From Sphingobacterium daejeonense (GTDB taxonomy: Bacteria > Bacteroidota > Bacteroidia > Sphingobacteriales > Sphingobacteriaceae): DNA of 64,000 bases. The translations under genes and the position numbers were made by a program. Under the pieces are notes generated by a model. That model was not told the DNA's origin. It was given only the letters and a program-made list of their open reading frames with translations, and did not search any database. Numbering within the stretch: the first letter of the stretch is position 1; each line of letters opens with the position of its first letter. Positions 1-8,097 of this stretch are shown piece after piece. The DNA is taken from the NCBI RefSeq assembly GCF_901472535.1, contig NZ_LR590470.1, positions 3,968,001 to 4,032,000 on the forward strand, read 5' to 3'.

Positions 1-309
1 GATACGGCCATGGTATAAGTACCCATTACGGTCAAAAACTACTTTGCTAATTCCTGCTGCAACCGCTTTTTCAGCAACTAATTTACCTACTTCTTTCGAT
101 TGATCAACTTTGTTACCTGATCCAGCAAATTCTTTTGACAAAGTAGATGCTGAAGCGATTGTTTTACCAGTTGTATCGTCGATGATCTGAGCGTAGATTC
201 CTTTGTTACTTCTAAAAACCGTCAAACGAGGACGTTCAGTTGATCCAGCCAGGTGTTTTCTAATTCCTTTTTTGATTCGCTCTCTGCGAGTTGATTTAAT
301 TCCTGCCAT
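1..309 (-). CDS. rplR: 50S ribosomal protein L18 (3' end outside window)
   Basis: Binds 5S rRNA in the large subunit. Translating the minus strand from the ATG at 309 gives [20 protein letters not shown] and then the typical L18 core ([20 protein letters not shown]). About 103 codons are inside the window, and the usual length is 115-120, so only the C-terminal tail and stop are missing. It follows rplF by 5 nt in the standard spc order (S14, S8, L6, L18) and is surely co-transcribed with it. Confidence 0.95.
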   Translation of the reverse strand, partial: MAGIKSTRRERIKKGIRKHLAGSTERPRLTVFRSNKGIYAQIIDDTTGKTIASASTLSKEFAGSGNKVDQSKEVGKLVAEKAVAAGISKVVFDRNGYLYHGRI

Positions 310-314
310 GGTTA

Positions 315-869
315 TTATTTTTTAGCTGATTTACCTGCTTTTCTTCTTAATACTTCACCTGCAAACTTGATACCTTTACCTTTGTATGGTTCTGGTTTAC
401 GGAAGCTACGGATTTTTGCCGCTACTTGACCGATCAATTGTTTGTCGATAGATTCCAAAGTGATAGTAGGGTTTTTACCTTTATCAGCAGTTGTTGTTAC
501 TTTAATTTCCTGTGGCAATACGAATACAATCTGGTGAGAGAAACCTAAGGTTAACTCTAGCGTATTACCGTTGTTAGCAGCACGGTAACCCACACCAACT
601 AATTCTTGGGTAGTTTTGTATCCCTCAGTCACACCTACTACCATATTGTTCAATAGGGCGCGGTATAGACCATGTAATGCTTTGTGCTTTTTTTGTTCAG
701 TAGGACGAGTCACGACGATGTTACCATCTTCTTCTTTAACGGTGATGTCGCGGTCTACTTGTTGTGTTAATTCACCTTTAGGGCCTTTAACAGTCACCAG
801 ATTCTTATCTGACACTGTAATCGAAACACCCGAAGGTATTGCGATAGGCGCTTTTCCAATTCTTGACAT
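315..869 (-). CDS. rplF: 50S ribosomal protein L6
   Basis: Large-subunit protein near the factor-binding site. The 184-residue product starts [15 protein letters not shown] and ends with the characteristic L6 C-terminal stretch [16 protein letters not shown] followed by a basic tail. Both tandem L6 domains are present and the length is normal for the family. It lies 18 nt downstream of rpsH and 5 nt upstream of rplR, so it belongs to the same transcript. No frame problem is seen. Confidence 0.97.
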   Translation of the reverse strand: MSRIGKAPIAIPSGVSITVSDKNLVTVKGPKGELTQQVDRDITVKEEDGNIVVTRPTEQKKHKALHGLYRALLNNMVVGVTEGYKTTQELVGVGYRAANNGNTLELTLGFSHQIVFVLPQEIKVTTTADKGKNPTITLESIDKQLIGQVAAKIRSFRKPEPYKGKGIKFAGEVLRRKAGKSAKK

Positions 870-887
870 TCTGTGCTTTTTCCTAGA

Positions 888-1286
888 TTAATAAATGTAA
901 CATAAAACTTCACCACCAACGTTTTGTACGGCAGCTTCTTTGTCTGACATTACTCCTTTAGAAGTAGACAAAATCGCAATTCCTAAACCGTTTAATACAC
1001 GAGGTAAGTTGTCAACACTTGCATACTTTCTTAAACCAGGTTTACTCACACGTGTCAAAGTGCGAATAGCCGGTACTTTGCTAATTGGGTGGTATTTCAA
1101 GGCGATTTTGATTGAGCCTTGAGGACCTTCTTCGATAAATTTGTAATTAGCAATGTAACCTTTGTCGAAAAGAACTTTTGTGATTTCTTTTTTAAGGTTC
1201 GATGCAGGAATTTCAACAACCCTGTGGTTGGCCTTGATGGCATTCCTTACTCGGGTAAGGTAATCCGCTATTGGATCTGTATTCAT
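888..1286 (-). CDS. rpsH: 30S ribosomal protein S8
   Basis: Primary 16S rRNA-binding protein and, in enterobacteria, the translational repressor of the spc operon. The 132-residue product starts [16 protein letters not shown] and carries the S8 signature near the C-terminus (SRPGLR-type loop here as SKPGLRKY, then [15 protein letters not shown]). It is preceded by a 141-nt gap holding a terminator, a promoter and a second hairpin, unlike the tight spacing elsewhere in this operon, so rpsH-rplF-rplR may be a separately controlled sub-operon (inference). Confidence 0.97.
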   Translation of the reverse strand: MNTDPIADYLTRVRNAIKANHRVVEIPASNLKKEITKVLFDKGYIANYKFIEEGPQGSIKIALKYHPISKVPAIRTLTRVSKPGLRKYASVDNLPRVLNGLGIAILSTSKGVMSDKEAAVQNVGGEVLCYIY

Positions 1287-1315
1287 TATATATAAAAGTT
1301 GTGATAATGGTTTCC

Positions 1316-1333
1316 GTGACTAACCGAAGTCAC
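1316..1333 (-). promoter_or_regulatory. Leader hairpin upstream of rpsH
   Basis: On the minus strand a perfect 6-bp stem (GTGACT, loop TCGGTT, AGTCAC) lies about 30 nt before the rpsH start. The loop TCGGTT can also pair with an upstream AACCGA in the same leader, so two exclusive folds are possible. A ribosomal-protein autoregulatory leader is a reasonable guess but is not shown by the sequence. Confidence 0.45.
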
Positions 1334-1364
1334 CGACCTTTTATCGGTTAAAATATTGCAATGC

Positions 1365-1404
1365 AAAAAAAACCCGATAAACCACTGTTCGTGGTTTATC
1401 CGGG
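1365..1404 (-). terminator. Intrinsic terminator or attenuator between rpsN and rpsH
   Basis: The arms GATAAACCAC (1376-1385) and GTGGTTTATC (1391-1400) form a perfect 10-bp stem, extended by CCC/GGG across one bulged base. On the minus strand the hairpin is followed at once by eight T (1372-1365). This is a classical rho-independent terminator inside an essential operon. Confidence 0.75.
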
Positions 1405-1434
1405 CAAAAGTAATTATATTTTTTTGATTACCAA
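1405..1434 (-). promoter_or_regulatory. Bacteroidetes promoter between rpsN and rpsH
   Basis: On the minus strand a TTG (-33) is followed by 19 nt and TACTTTTG (1412-1405), a full match to the Bacteroidetes -7 consensus TAnnTTTG. The expected start site, about 5 nt on, falls at the edge of the terminator hairpin, so transcripts from here would begin with that hairpin. Confidence 0.65.
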
Positions 1435-1697
1435 GAAGCTTTTTTCACTCCCGGGATTTTTCCGTCTAATGCCATCTCACGGAAAGTTACACGTGAGATA
1501 CCGAATTGACGCATATATCCTTTAGGACGACCAGTTAATTTACAACGGTTGTGTAATCTTACTGGTGATGCATTTTTTGGTAATTTATCTAGTGCAGCGT
1601 AGTCACCAGCAGCTTTTAATGCTGCACGTTTCTCCGCGAATTTTGCAACTAATTTTTGACGCTTAACTTCGCGTGCTTTTAATCCTTCTTTAGCCAT
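1428..1697 (-). CDS. rpsN: 30S ribosomal protein S14
   Basis: Small-subunit head protein. The 89-residue product starts [20 protein letters not shown] and carries the S14 motif [19 protein letters not shown]. It is the long, zinc-free form, because the paired CxxC motifs of the short form are absent. The start overlaps the last 8 nt of rplE, which suggests translational coupling. Downstream is the unusual terminator/promoter region before rpsH. Confidence 0.97.
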   Translation of the reverse strand: MAKEGLKAREVKRQKLVAKFAEKRAALKAAGDYAALDKLPKNASPVRLHNRCKLTGRPKGYMRQFGISRVTFREMALDGKIPGVKKASW

Positions 1698-2260
1698 TGT
1701 TATTCGAATTTTGGTTTTTGAATGGTAAACCGAATTGTTTCAATAATTCTAAAGCTTCGATATCGTTCTTAGCTGAAGTTACGAAAGTGATATCCATACC
1801 TTGGATCTTGTTGATTTTGTCAATGTTGATCTCAGGGAAGATAATTTGCTCGGTAATACCTAAGTTATAGTTACCATGTCCGTCAAATCCTTTGTCGTTG
1901 ATTCCACGGAAATCACGAATACGTGGTAAAGAAACCGCGATTAAACGATCTAAGAATTCGTACATATTGTTGTCACGTAAAGTTACGCGAGCACCAATAG
2001 GCATACCTTTACGCAATTTGAAGTTTGAGATATCTTTTTTAGATTTCGTAGGCACTGCTTGTTGACCAGTAATTGTTGTTAACTCAGTGATAGAGTTATC
2101 GATTAATTTCTTGTCAGCAGTTGCTGCTCCGATACCTTGCGATACTACGATTTTCTCCAGTTTTAGGAACTTGCATAACGCTTTTATACTGGAATTTTTC
2201 TTTAAGCGCTGTACGGATTTCCTCCGCATATTTCGCTTTTAATCTTGGTACGTAAGTCAT
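1690..2260 (-). CDS. rplE: 50S ribosomal protein L5 (apparent frameshift)
   Basis: Binds 5S rRNA in the central protuberance. The N-terminus reads [20 protein letters not shown] from the ATG at 2260. The frame then breaks at a run of four T (2161-2164) where three would restore [12 protein letters not shown] and the rest of a normal L5 of about 189 residues. The start overlaps the rplX stop in a TAATG junction, and the 3' end overlaps rpsN by 8 nt. An essential gene broken at a homopolymer is most simply a sequencing error. Confidence 0.93.
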
Positions 2261-2605
2261 TATTTAATTTCCTCCCCTGATTTTTTTGCGTAACGAACTA
2301 TTTTTCCATCTGCATTAACTTTACGTCCCACACGGGTAGGGTTACCTGTCTTAGGATCGATAAGAGCTAAGTTTGAGATGTTGATTGCAGCTTCCTTTTC
2401 GATGATTCCACCGTTCGGGTTTTGCTGCGCTAGGTTTAGTGTGTTTCTTCACAATGTTAGCGCCTTCAACTACTGCTCTGTTAGTATCAATAATAACTTG
2501 TAAAACTTTACCTTGAACACCTTTAGAGTTACCAGCGATAACTTTCACTAAATCTCCTTTTTTGATTTTGATTTTGTGAGTAGTTTTGTTTGTCTTGTAT
2601 GCCAT
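2260..2605 (-). CDS. rplX: 50S ribosomal protein L24 (apparent frameshift)
   Basis: Assembly-initiating large-subunit protein. It starts [20 protein letters not shown] with the KOW motif [18 protein letters not shown]. At 2420-2423 one extra T shifts the frame; removing it continues SAANPNGG and a normal tail to the stop at 2262-2260, about 114 residues in all. The corrected stop overlaps the rplE start (TAATG), as expected for coupled translation. It lies 2 nt after rplN. Confidence 0.92.
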
Positions 2606-2607
2606 AA

Positions 2608-2976
2608 TTATAAAACCTCCGGTGCTAGTGATACAATTTTCATGAACTGTTTTTCACGCAACTCTCTAGCTACAGGGCCAAAGATACGTGTTCCACGTGG
2701 TTCATCGTTATTATTTAATAATACAGCAGCGTTGTCGTCGAAACGAATGTAAGAACCATCTTTACGACGGATTTCTTTTTTCGTACGTACTACTACTGCT
2801 TTAGAAACTGATCCTTTTTTAACGTTTCCTGAAGGAATAGCGCTCTTAACGGTAACAACGATTTTATCACCGATAGATGCATAACGCTTACGCGTTCCGC
2901 CCAATACACGGATTACTAAAACTTCTTTAGCACCGCTATTGTCAGCTACATTTAGTCTTGATTCTTGTTGTACCAT
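2608..2976 (-). CDS. rplN: 50S ribosomal protein L14
   Basis: Highly conserved large-subunit protein that forms inter-subunit bridge B8. The 122-residue product starts [20 protein letters not shown] and carries the L14 signature ([20 protein letters not shown]). The length is exactly typical and the frame is intact. It is separated from rpsQ by 1 nt and from rplX by 2 nt, in the standard order S17-L14-L24. Confidence 0.98.
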   Translation of the reverse strand: MVQQESRLNVADNSGAKEVLVIRVLGGTRKRYASIGDKIVVTVKSAIPSGNVKKGSVSKAVVVRTKKEIRRKDGSYIRFDDNAAVLLNNNDEPRGTRIFGPVARELREKQFMKIVSLAPEVL

Positions 2977-2977
2977 G

Positions 2978-3232
2978 TTATTTAGCCCTTTCTAAAATTT
3001 CTACTAATCTCCAGTTCTTAGTTTTACTCAGCGGACGCGTTTCCATAATTAATACCGTATCGCCGATACCGCAGGTATTTGTTTCGTCATGAGCTTTAAA
3101 TTTAGTAGTTTTCTTAACGAATTTACCGTAAATAGGGTGTTTCACTTTACGCTCAACAGCTACTACGATAGATTTGTCCATCTTGTTGCTAACTACTAAG
3201 CCGATTCTTGTTTTTCTTAAATTTCTTTCCAT
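2978..3232 (-). CDS. rpsQ: 30S ribosomal protein S17
   Basis: Primary 16S rRNA-binding OB-fold protein. The 84-residue product starts [20 protein letters not shown] and contains the S17 signature [20 protein letters not shown]. Length and frame are normal. It follows rpmC by 13 nt and precedes rplN by 1 nt. Confidence 0.97.
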   Translation of the reverse strand: MERNLRKTRIGLVVSNKMDKSIVVAVERKVKHPIYGKFVKKTTKFKAHDETNTCGIGDTVLIMETRPLSKTKNWRLVEILERAK

Positions 3233-3245
3233 TTCGACTTAAATT

Positions 3246-3465
3246 TTATGCCTCAGCGGCTGTTTCAGATTTTGCTGCATTATTACGCTTAGAGATCTCC
3301 GTAGAGATACGAGCGATATTTTTGCGAGCTGCTTTGATCACGTTAGGGTTTTCAATAGCAGAAAACAGCATGTGCAAATTTCAATTTGTTCAAGGCAGCT
3401 TTCTCTTCAGCGAGACGAGCTGTTAAATCCTCAGTTGATAATTCTACGATTTCTGAATTTTTCAT
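3246..3465 (-). CDS. rpmC: 50S ribosomal protein L29 (apparent frameshift)
   Basis: Large-subunit protein at the exit-tunnel mouth. Minus-strand translation from 3465 gives MKNSEIVELSTEDLTARLAE, then the L29 core ALNKLKFAHAV. At 3362-3365 an extra A (T on the coding strand) ends the frame early; with three instead of four bases it continues SAIENPNVIKAARKNIARIS to the stop at 3248-3246, about 72 residues. It sits between rplP and rpsQ as in other Bacteroidetes. Confidence 0.88.
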
Positions 3466-3493
3466 TTTTCAATTTGTTGTGCCGGGTTATCTT

Positions 3494-3538
3494 GAGTTAA
3501 AAACCGCCTTACTGGTAACGGCAGTAAGGCTAAACTCT
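3494..3538 (-). promoter_or_regulatory. Stem-loop between rplP and rpmC
   Basis: The arms GCCTTACTG (3506-3514) and CAGTAAGGC (3522-3530) are perfectly complementary around a 7-nt loop, with an outer GAGTT/AACTC helix. There is no T tract, so it is not a standard terminator. It fills the one roomy gap (91 nt) in this part of the operon; it could be a processing or regulatory site. Confidence 0.45.
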
Positions 3539-3556
3539 TGACATTACCGACGATTA

Positions 3557-3979
3557 TTATGCTTCAACGTAGTCTCTACGAATCACAAATTTCGTTTGTA
3601 CCGGTAATTTTTGAGCAGCTAAGCGCAATGCTTCTTTCGCGATTTCCAAAGGAACTCCTTCTGCTTCAAATAACATACGGCCTGGGCGCACTACAGCTAC
3701 CCAATATTCTGGCGCACCCTTACCTTTACCCATACGTACCTCTGCAGGTTTTTTGGTAACTGGTTTATCAGGGAAAATGCGGATCCAAACTTGACCTTCA
3801 CGCTTCATATAACGTGTTACCGCAATACGAGCTGCCTCAATTTGACGGCTTGTGATCCATGCTGGTTCCATTGATTTGATACCGAAAGATCCGAAAGCTA
3901 ATTCCGCTCCACGAGTGGCATTACCTTTCATGCGGCCTTTCTGCATCTTTCTGAACTTCGTTCTTTTTGGCTGTAACAT
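3557..3979 (-). CDS. rplP: 50S ribosomal protein L16
   Basis: Large-subunit protein near the peptidyl-transferase centre and A-site tRNA. The 140-residue product starts [20 protein letters not shown] and contains the conserved block [20 protein letters not shown] plus [10 protein letters not shown]. Length and frame are typical. It follows rpsC by about 50 nt; the gap to rpmC downstream holds a stem-loop. Confidence 0.98.
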   Translation of the reverse strand: MLQPKRTKFRKMQKGRMKGNATRGAELAFGSFGIKSMEPAWITSRQIEAARIAVTRYMKREGQVWIRIFPDKPVTKKPAEVRMGKGKGAPEYWVAVVRPGRMLFEAEGVPLEIAKEALRLAAQKLPVQTKFVIRRDYVEA

Positions 3980-4030
3980 GTTCGTATTTTTTTAAGTCTG
4001 CTTTACAGACAATCTTAATCTTGTTGTTAA

Positions 4031-4817
4031 TTAATCTCTTTTACCACCACGGTTGTTATCACGACGGTTTCCGCCACGGTTTCCACCGCGACCACCACGG
4101 TTGTCACGACGGTTGTTGTTGTCACCACCTTCGTTTCCACCACGTGATTTTACTCCTGATGCTTGACCAATGTTTGGAGATAAGTCTCTTTTTCCGTAAA
4201 CTTCACCTTTACAGATCCAAACTTTTACGCCAATTTTACCGTATGTAGTCAATGCTTCTGCTAATGCATAGTCGATATCAGCGCGCAATGTGTGTAGAGG
4301 AGTTCTTCCTTCTTTGTACTGTTCAGTACGTGCCATTTCAGCACCACCTAAACGGCCAGAACACATTACTTTGATACCTTCAGCACCCATACGCATTGTA
4401 GATGCGATTGCAGTTTTCATTGCACGACGGAATGAAATACGTGCTTCTAGTTGTTTAGCAATACCTTCTGCTACTAGTTTTCGCGTCTAATTCAGGGCGT
4501 TTGATTTCAAAAATGTTGATTTGTACATCTTTCTTAGTCAATTTCTTTAACTCTTCTTTGATTTTATCAACTTCTTGACCGCCTTTACCAATTACGATAC
4601 CTGGACGTGCAGTGTGGATTGTAACCGTGATACGTTTAAGAGTTCTCTCAATAACAACTTTAGCTACACCGCCTTTAGCGATACGTACAGAAAGATATTT
4701 TCTTATTTTTTCGTCTTCAACTAACTTATCAGAATAGTTGTTGCCTCCGAACCAATTAGAATCCCATCCTTTGATGATTCCTAATCTGCTACCTATTGGA
4801 TTTGCTTTTTGTCCCAT
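4031..4817 (-). CDS. rpsC: 30S ribosomal protein S3 with Arg/Gly/Asn-rich tail (apparent frameshift)
   Basis: Small-subunit head protein that lines the mRNA entry. It starts [20 protein letters not shown], with the KH GxxG loop in [20 protein letters not shown]. An extra T at 4478-4481 splits it; joining gives [20 protein letters not shown] and the conserved C-terminal domain, about 261 residues. The last 40 or so residues are an unusual low-complexity tail of RGG, RDN and NRGG repeats, unlike the short tail of most S3 proteins. It lies 11 nt after rplV. Confidence 0.93.
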
Positions 4818-4828
4818 TCTTAATATAA

Positions 4829-5260
4829 TTAGTTGTTTACGTTATTAATGCTATCTACTACCAAAGTTACATGGTTTGAACGCTTACGGATTCTGTAACC
4901 ACGACCTTGTGGAGCTGGGCGCAATCTTTTCAATTGGCGACCGCCACCTACAGATACTTCTTTCACAAACAGTCCACCGTCTTCTACTGAAGCGCCTTCG
5001 TTTTTAGCTTCCCAATTCTTGATTGCTGACAATAACAATTTCTCAACACGAATTGAAGCTTCTTTACCTGAATGTTTAAGGATGTAAAGAGCGTTTTCTA
5101 CTTTCTGCCCGCGGATAAGATCCACTACTAGACGCATTTTGCGCGGTGAAGTAGGGCAATTCAATAACTTGGCAGTAGAAGCTCCTCCTACTTGAGCTTT
5201 TTCCTGCTCTTTGCGCTGTTTAACTAAAACAGACTTTTTGAGTTTTTTTGTTGCTTCCAT
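4829..5260 (-). CDS. rplV: 50S ribosomal protein L22
   Basis: Its beta-hairpin lines the nascent-peptide exit tunnel. The 143-residue product has the L22 core from about residue 30 ([20 protein letters not shown]) and the loop region [17 protein letters not shown] near the end. About 25 extra lysine-rich residues precede the core, so it is longer than the 110-residue E. coli protein. It sits between rpsS (6 nt) and rpsC. Confidence 0.96.
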   Translation of the reverse strand: MEATKKLKKSVLVKQRKEQEKAQVGGASTAKLLNCPTSPRKMRLVVDLIRGQKVENALYILKHSGKEASIRVEKLLLSAIKNWEAKNEGASVEDGGLFVKEVSVGGGRQLKRLRPAPQGRGYRIRKRSNHVTLVVDSINNVNN

Positions 5261-5266
5261 TACCTA

Positions 5267-5533
5267 TTATTTTTTCTTTTCTGCGTGGCCTCTGAAAGTA
5301 CGCGTAGGCGCAAATTCACCAAGCTTGTGACCAACCATATTTTCTGTTACATAAACAGGGATAAATTTATTCCCGTTGTGCACTGCGAAGGTATGGCCAA
5401 CAAAATCAGGTGAGATCATTGATCTACGAGACCAAGTCTTGATTACTGACTTCTTGTTTGTTTCATTCATAGAAAGAACTTTTCTTTCTAAGTTGTGATC
5501 GATATAAGGACCTTTTTTAATTGAACGAGCCAT
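5267..5533 (-). CDS. rpsS: 30S ribosomal protein S19
   Basis: Head protein that contacts S13 and 16S rRNA. The start [20 protein letters not shown] is chosen because the upstream in-frame extension is clearly the rplB C-terminus, fused by a one-base error at 5536-5542. The 88-residue product carries the S19 signature [20 protein letters not shown]. Its ATG shares one base with the corrected rplB stop (TAATG). Confidence 0.96.
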   Translation of the reverse strand: MARSIKKGPYIDHNLERKVLSMNETNKKSVIKTWSRRSMISPDFVGHTFAVHNGNKFIPVYVTENMVGHKLGEFAPTRTFRGHAEKKK

Positions 5534-6361
5534 TATTTTTTTCCTTCTCTCAATGATGTAACGATTCGATGTTTTCTTCTTGTAGCGTGTTTTATAGCCT
5601 TTAGCTAATACACCTGTGCGTGAGCGTGGGTGACCTCCTGATGAACGTCCTTCACCACCACCCATAGGGTGATCAACCGGGTTCATTGCAACACCACGTA
5701 CTCTAGGACGACGACCTAACCAACGTTTTACGACCTGCTTTACCTAATACTTGGTTCGCTTTTTCAGCATTTGAAACTGAACCAATTGTAGCCACACAAG
5801 TCAATAAGATCATACGAGTCTCGCCTGAAGGCAATTTAATAATAGCAATACTTGCCATCACGTGCAGACAATTGTGCATAAGTACCTGCTGAACGTGCGA
5901 TTGACCCACCTTGACCAGGATTCAATTCAATGTTGTGAATGATTGAACCCAAAGGGATGTTAGCCAATGGCATAGTATTACCTACTTCTGGGGGCTACTG
6001 ATTCGCCTGCGATCACTGTTTGACCTACTGTTAGACCAGCAGGAGCAATGATGTAACGTTTTTCACCATCCGCGTAATGCAATAAAGCAATACGTGCTGT
6101 ACGATTAGGATCGTACTCGATAGTTGCAACTTTTGCAGGGATATCTTTTTTATCGCGTTTGAAATCTATTAATCGGTATGATTTTTTGTGTCCCCCACCG
6201 ATGTAACGCATAGTCATTTTACCGGAGTTATTACGACCACCTGACTTCTTGATGCTAACTACTAATGATTTCTCAGGAACGTTAGTTGTAACGTCTGAAT
6301 AATCAGCACCTACTCTGAAGCGAGTACCAGGGGTAACCGGTTTGAATCTTTTAACTGCCAT
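5533..6361 (-). CDS. rplB: 50S ribosomal protein L2 (four apparent frameshifts)
   Basis: Large-subunit protein needed for peptidyl-transferase assembly. It starts [20 protein letters not shown] and ends with [20 protein letters not shown] and a basic tail, about 274 residues when joined. Four extra bases interrupt it: G run 5990-5994, A at 5847-5848, T run 5726-5729 and T run 5536-5542. Removing one base at each restores a normal L2 and a TAATG overlap with rpsS. Four independent errors in one essential gene argue for poor base-calling, not a real pseudogene. Confidence 0.92.
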
Positions 6362-6367
6362 TTCTTA

Positions 6368-6657
6368 TTATAGTGTACTGTAAAAGTCAATAGTTTCACC
6401 ATCTTAACTGTAATGATGGCCTTTTTATATTTAGGGCTTCTTCCTGAAACAAATCCTGCTTTAGTGTAGCGGCTTTTAGCTTTACCTGCAACTACTGCTG
6501 TGTTCACAGCTACTACAGTCACACCAAACATTTGCTCTACAGCAGCTTTGATTTGAATCTTGTTTGCTCTATGATCTACTTTGAAAGCATAACGGTTTAA
6601 TTTCTCCGTTAAAATCGAAGCTTTCTCAGTCAAAATAGGTTTTTTAATAATTTCCAT
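6368..6657 (-). CDS. rplW: 50S ribosomal protein L23 (apparent frameshift)
   Basis: Exit-tunnel protein that docks trigger factor and SRP. It starts MEIIKKPILTEKASILTEKL and contains FKVDHRANKIQIKAAVEQMF and the typical hairpin region. Near the end one T seems to be missing at 6404-6405; adding it gives ITVKDGETIDFYSTL and a stop at 6370-6368, 96 residues, the usual length. Without it the frame reads on into rplB. It is 1 nt after rplD. Confidence 0.9.
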
Positions 6658-6658
6658 A

Positions 6659-7288
6659 TTATTTAGCGAATGCTTCCTCCAAAGTTTTAACAGAATCTGC
6701 AGTTAACAATAATTTCGTAGCGTTCAATACATCATATGTATTTAAATCAGATGCTACGATAACTTTTGCTTTCTTCAAATTTCTGCTTGATAAATAAACA
6801 TTGTTATTGTATGCTGGCAATACTAATAAAGTTTTTTCGTCAGCAATGTTCAATGCATTAACTAGAGCTACATAGTTTTTAGTTTTGATTGTATCGAAGT
6901 TTACTTCGTCCAATACTAAAACGTTGTTTTCTTGAGCTTTGTAAGATAATGCTGATTTACGTGCTAATTGCTTTAATTTTTTGTTCAATTTGAAGCTATA
7001 GTCACGAGGTTGAGGGCCGAATACACGACCACCACCGTTAAACAATGGAGATTTGATAGAGCCCGCACGAGCACCACCAGTACCTTTTTGTTTGTGTAAT
7101 TTACGAGTTGAACCCGCGATTTCATTACGTTGTTTTGATTTGTGAGTTCCTTGGCGTTGGTTTGCTAAGTACTGTTTCACATCCAAATAGATCGCGTGGT
7201 CGCTTGGTGTAACACCGAATACCGACTCAGGAAGTTGCACCTTGGCACCTGTTTCTTTTCCTGATAAATTTAATACTTTAACTTCCAT
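6659..7288 (-). CDS. rplD: 50S ribosomal protein L4
   Basis: Large-subunit protein with a loop lining the exit tunnel; in E. coli it also represses the S10 operon. The 209-residue product starts [20 protein letters not shown] and has the conserved tunnel-loop region [20 protein letters not shown]. The frame is intact. It lies 5 nt after rplC. Confidence 0.97.
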   Translation of the reverse strand: MEVKVLNLSGKETGAKVQLPESVFGVTPSDHAIYLDVKQYLANQRQGTHKSKQRNEIAGSTRKLHKQKGTGGARAGSIKSPLFNGGGRVFGPQPRDYSFKLNKKLKQLARKSALSYKAQENNVLVLDEVNFDTIKTKNYVALVNALNIADEKTLLVLPAYNNNVYLSSRNLKKAKVIVASDLNTYDVLNATKLLLTADSVKTLEEAFAK

Positions 7289-7293
7289 CTCTA

Positions 7294-7911
7294 CTATTTG
7301 TCTACGATTACATATGAACCTTTAGCTCCAGGTACGGAACCACTAACAACGATTAGGTTTTGCTCAGGGTAAACTTTCAATACTTGTAAGTTTTGAACTT
7401 TTACTCTTTCACCACCTGTACGACCAGCCATGCGCATTCCTTTGAATACTCTTGACGGCCATGATGAAGCTCCCAATGAACCTGGTGCACGTAGTCTGTT
7501 GTGCTGACCGTGAGTCGCACCACCTACACCACCAAATCCGTGACGCTTCATTACACCTTGAAATCCTTTACCTTTAGAAGTACCAACTACATCTACGTAC
7601 TCACCTTCTTCAAATAAAGTAACATCAACGATGTCTCCTAGTTGTTTCTCATCTGTAAAAGTTTTGAATTCAACTAGTTTACGCTTAGGACTAACCCCTG
7701 CTTTTGCAAAGTGTCCTTTCAAAGGATCTGTCGTGTTCTTTTCCTTGGCATCATCGAAACCAAGTTGAACTGCCGAATAACCATCCTTCTCTTCCGTACG
7801 TATCTGCGTTACCACGCACGGCCCAGCCTCGATTACTGTACAAGGGATATTCTTCCCTTCAGCATTGAACAGGCTGGTCATTCCTACTTTTTTACCAATA
7901 ATTCCTGACAT
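7294..7911 (-). CDS. rplC: 50S ribosomal protein L3
   Basis: Early-assembly large-subunit protein whose loop reaches the peptidyl-transferase centre. The 205-residue product starts [20 protein letters not shown] and carries the signature [15 protein letters not shown]. It is the first gene of the operon as seen here. rpsJ, usually directly upstream, is absent and a clear promoter lies 78 nt before the start, so this S10-type operon starts at rplC. Confidence 0.97.
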   Translation of the reverse strand: MSGIIGKKVGMTSLFNAEGKNIPCTVIEAGPCVVTQIRTEEKDGYSAVQLGFDDAKEKNTTDPLKGHFAKAGVSPKRKLVEFKTFTDEKQLGDIVDVTLFEEGEYVDVVGTSKGKGFQGVMKRHGFGGVGGATHGQHNRLRAPGSLGASSWPSRVFKGMRMAGRTGGERVKVQNLQVLKVYPEQNLIVVSGSVPGAKGSYVIVDK

Positions 7912-7939
7912 GTTATAAATTAATTAATTAAACGTCCAT

Positions 7940-7963
7940 CGAAGCAGTAGGGCTTCGCTCAAG
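7940..7963 (-). promoter_or_regulatory. Leader hairpin upstream of rplC
   Basis: CGAAGC and GCTTCG pair around a 6-nt loop in the roughly 75-nt untranslated leader of rplC. It could be the binding site of an operon-regulating ribosomal protein, but no T tract or known motif is seen. Confidence 0.3.
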
Positions 7964-7988
7964 ACACAATTCTCCCATTAAGGGATTG

Positions 7989-8019
7989 CAAAAGTACAAA
8001 CAATTTTATAACTATCAAA
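7989..8019 (-). promoter_or_regulatory. Promoter of the rplC ribosomal operon
   Basis: On the minus strand TTTG (8019-8016) is followed by exactly 19 nt and TACTTTTG (7996-7989), a perfect Bacteroidetes -33/-7 pair. It lies downstream of the terminator of the preceding GH88 gene, so the ribosomal operon is transcribed independently of it. Confidence 0.8.
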
Positions 8020-8040
8020 TAGTTAGTCAATTATTTTTCA

Positions 8041-8075
8041 AAAAAACATGCCATGCAAAAATTTGCATGGCATGT
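8041..8075 (-). terminator. Terminator of the GH88 gene
   Basis: A perfect 14-bp inverted repeat (8046-8059 with 8062-8075, core ATGCCATGCAAA) is followed on the minus strand by a run of T (8046-8041). It sits 22 nt downstream of the GH88 stop. Confidence 0.85.
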
Positions 8076-8097
8076 AGATTTATTCGAAGGCCAAAAT

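Noticed and set aside
3967..4248. Histidine-rich plus-strand frame opposite rpsC
   Set aside because: It is the antisense of the Arg/Gly/Asn-rich S3 tail, which explains its composition.
4455..4820. Programmed ribosomal frameshifting in rpsC, rplB and others
   Set aside because: The breaks lie at different short homopolymers in many unrelated genes, with both extra and missing bases and no conserved slippery site or stimulator.
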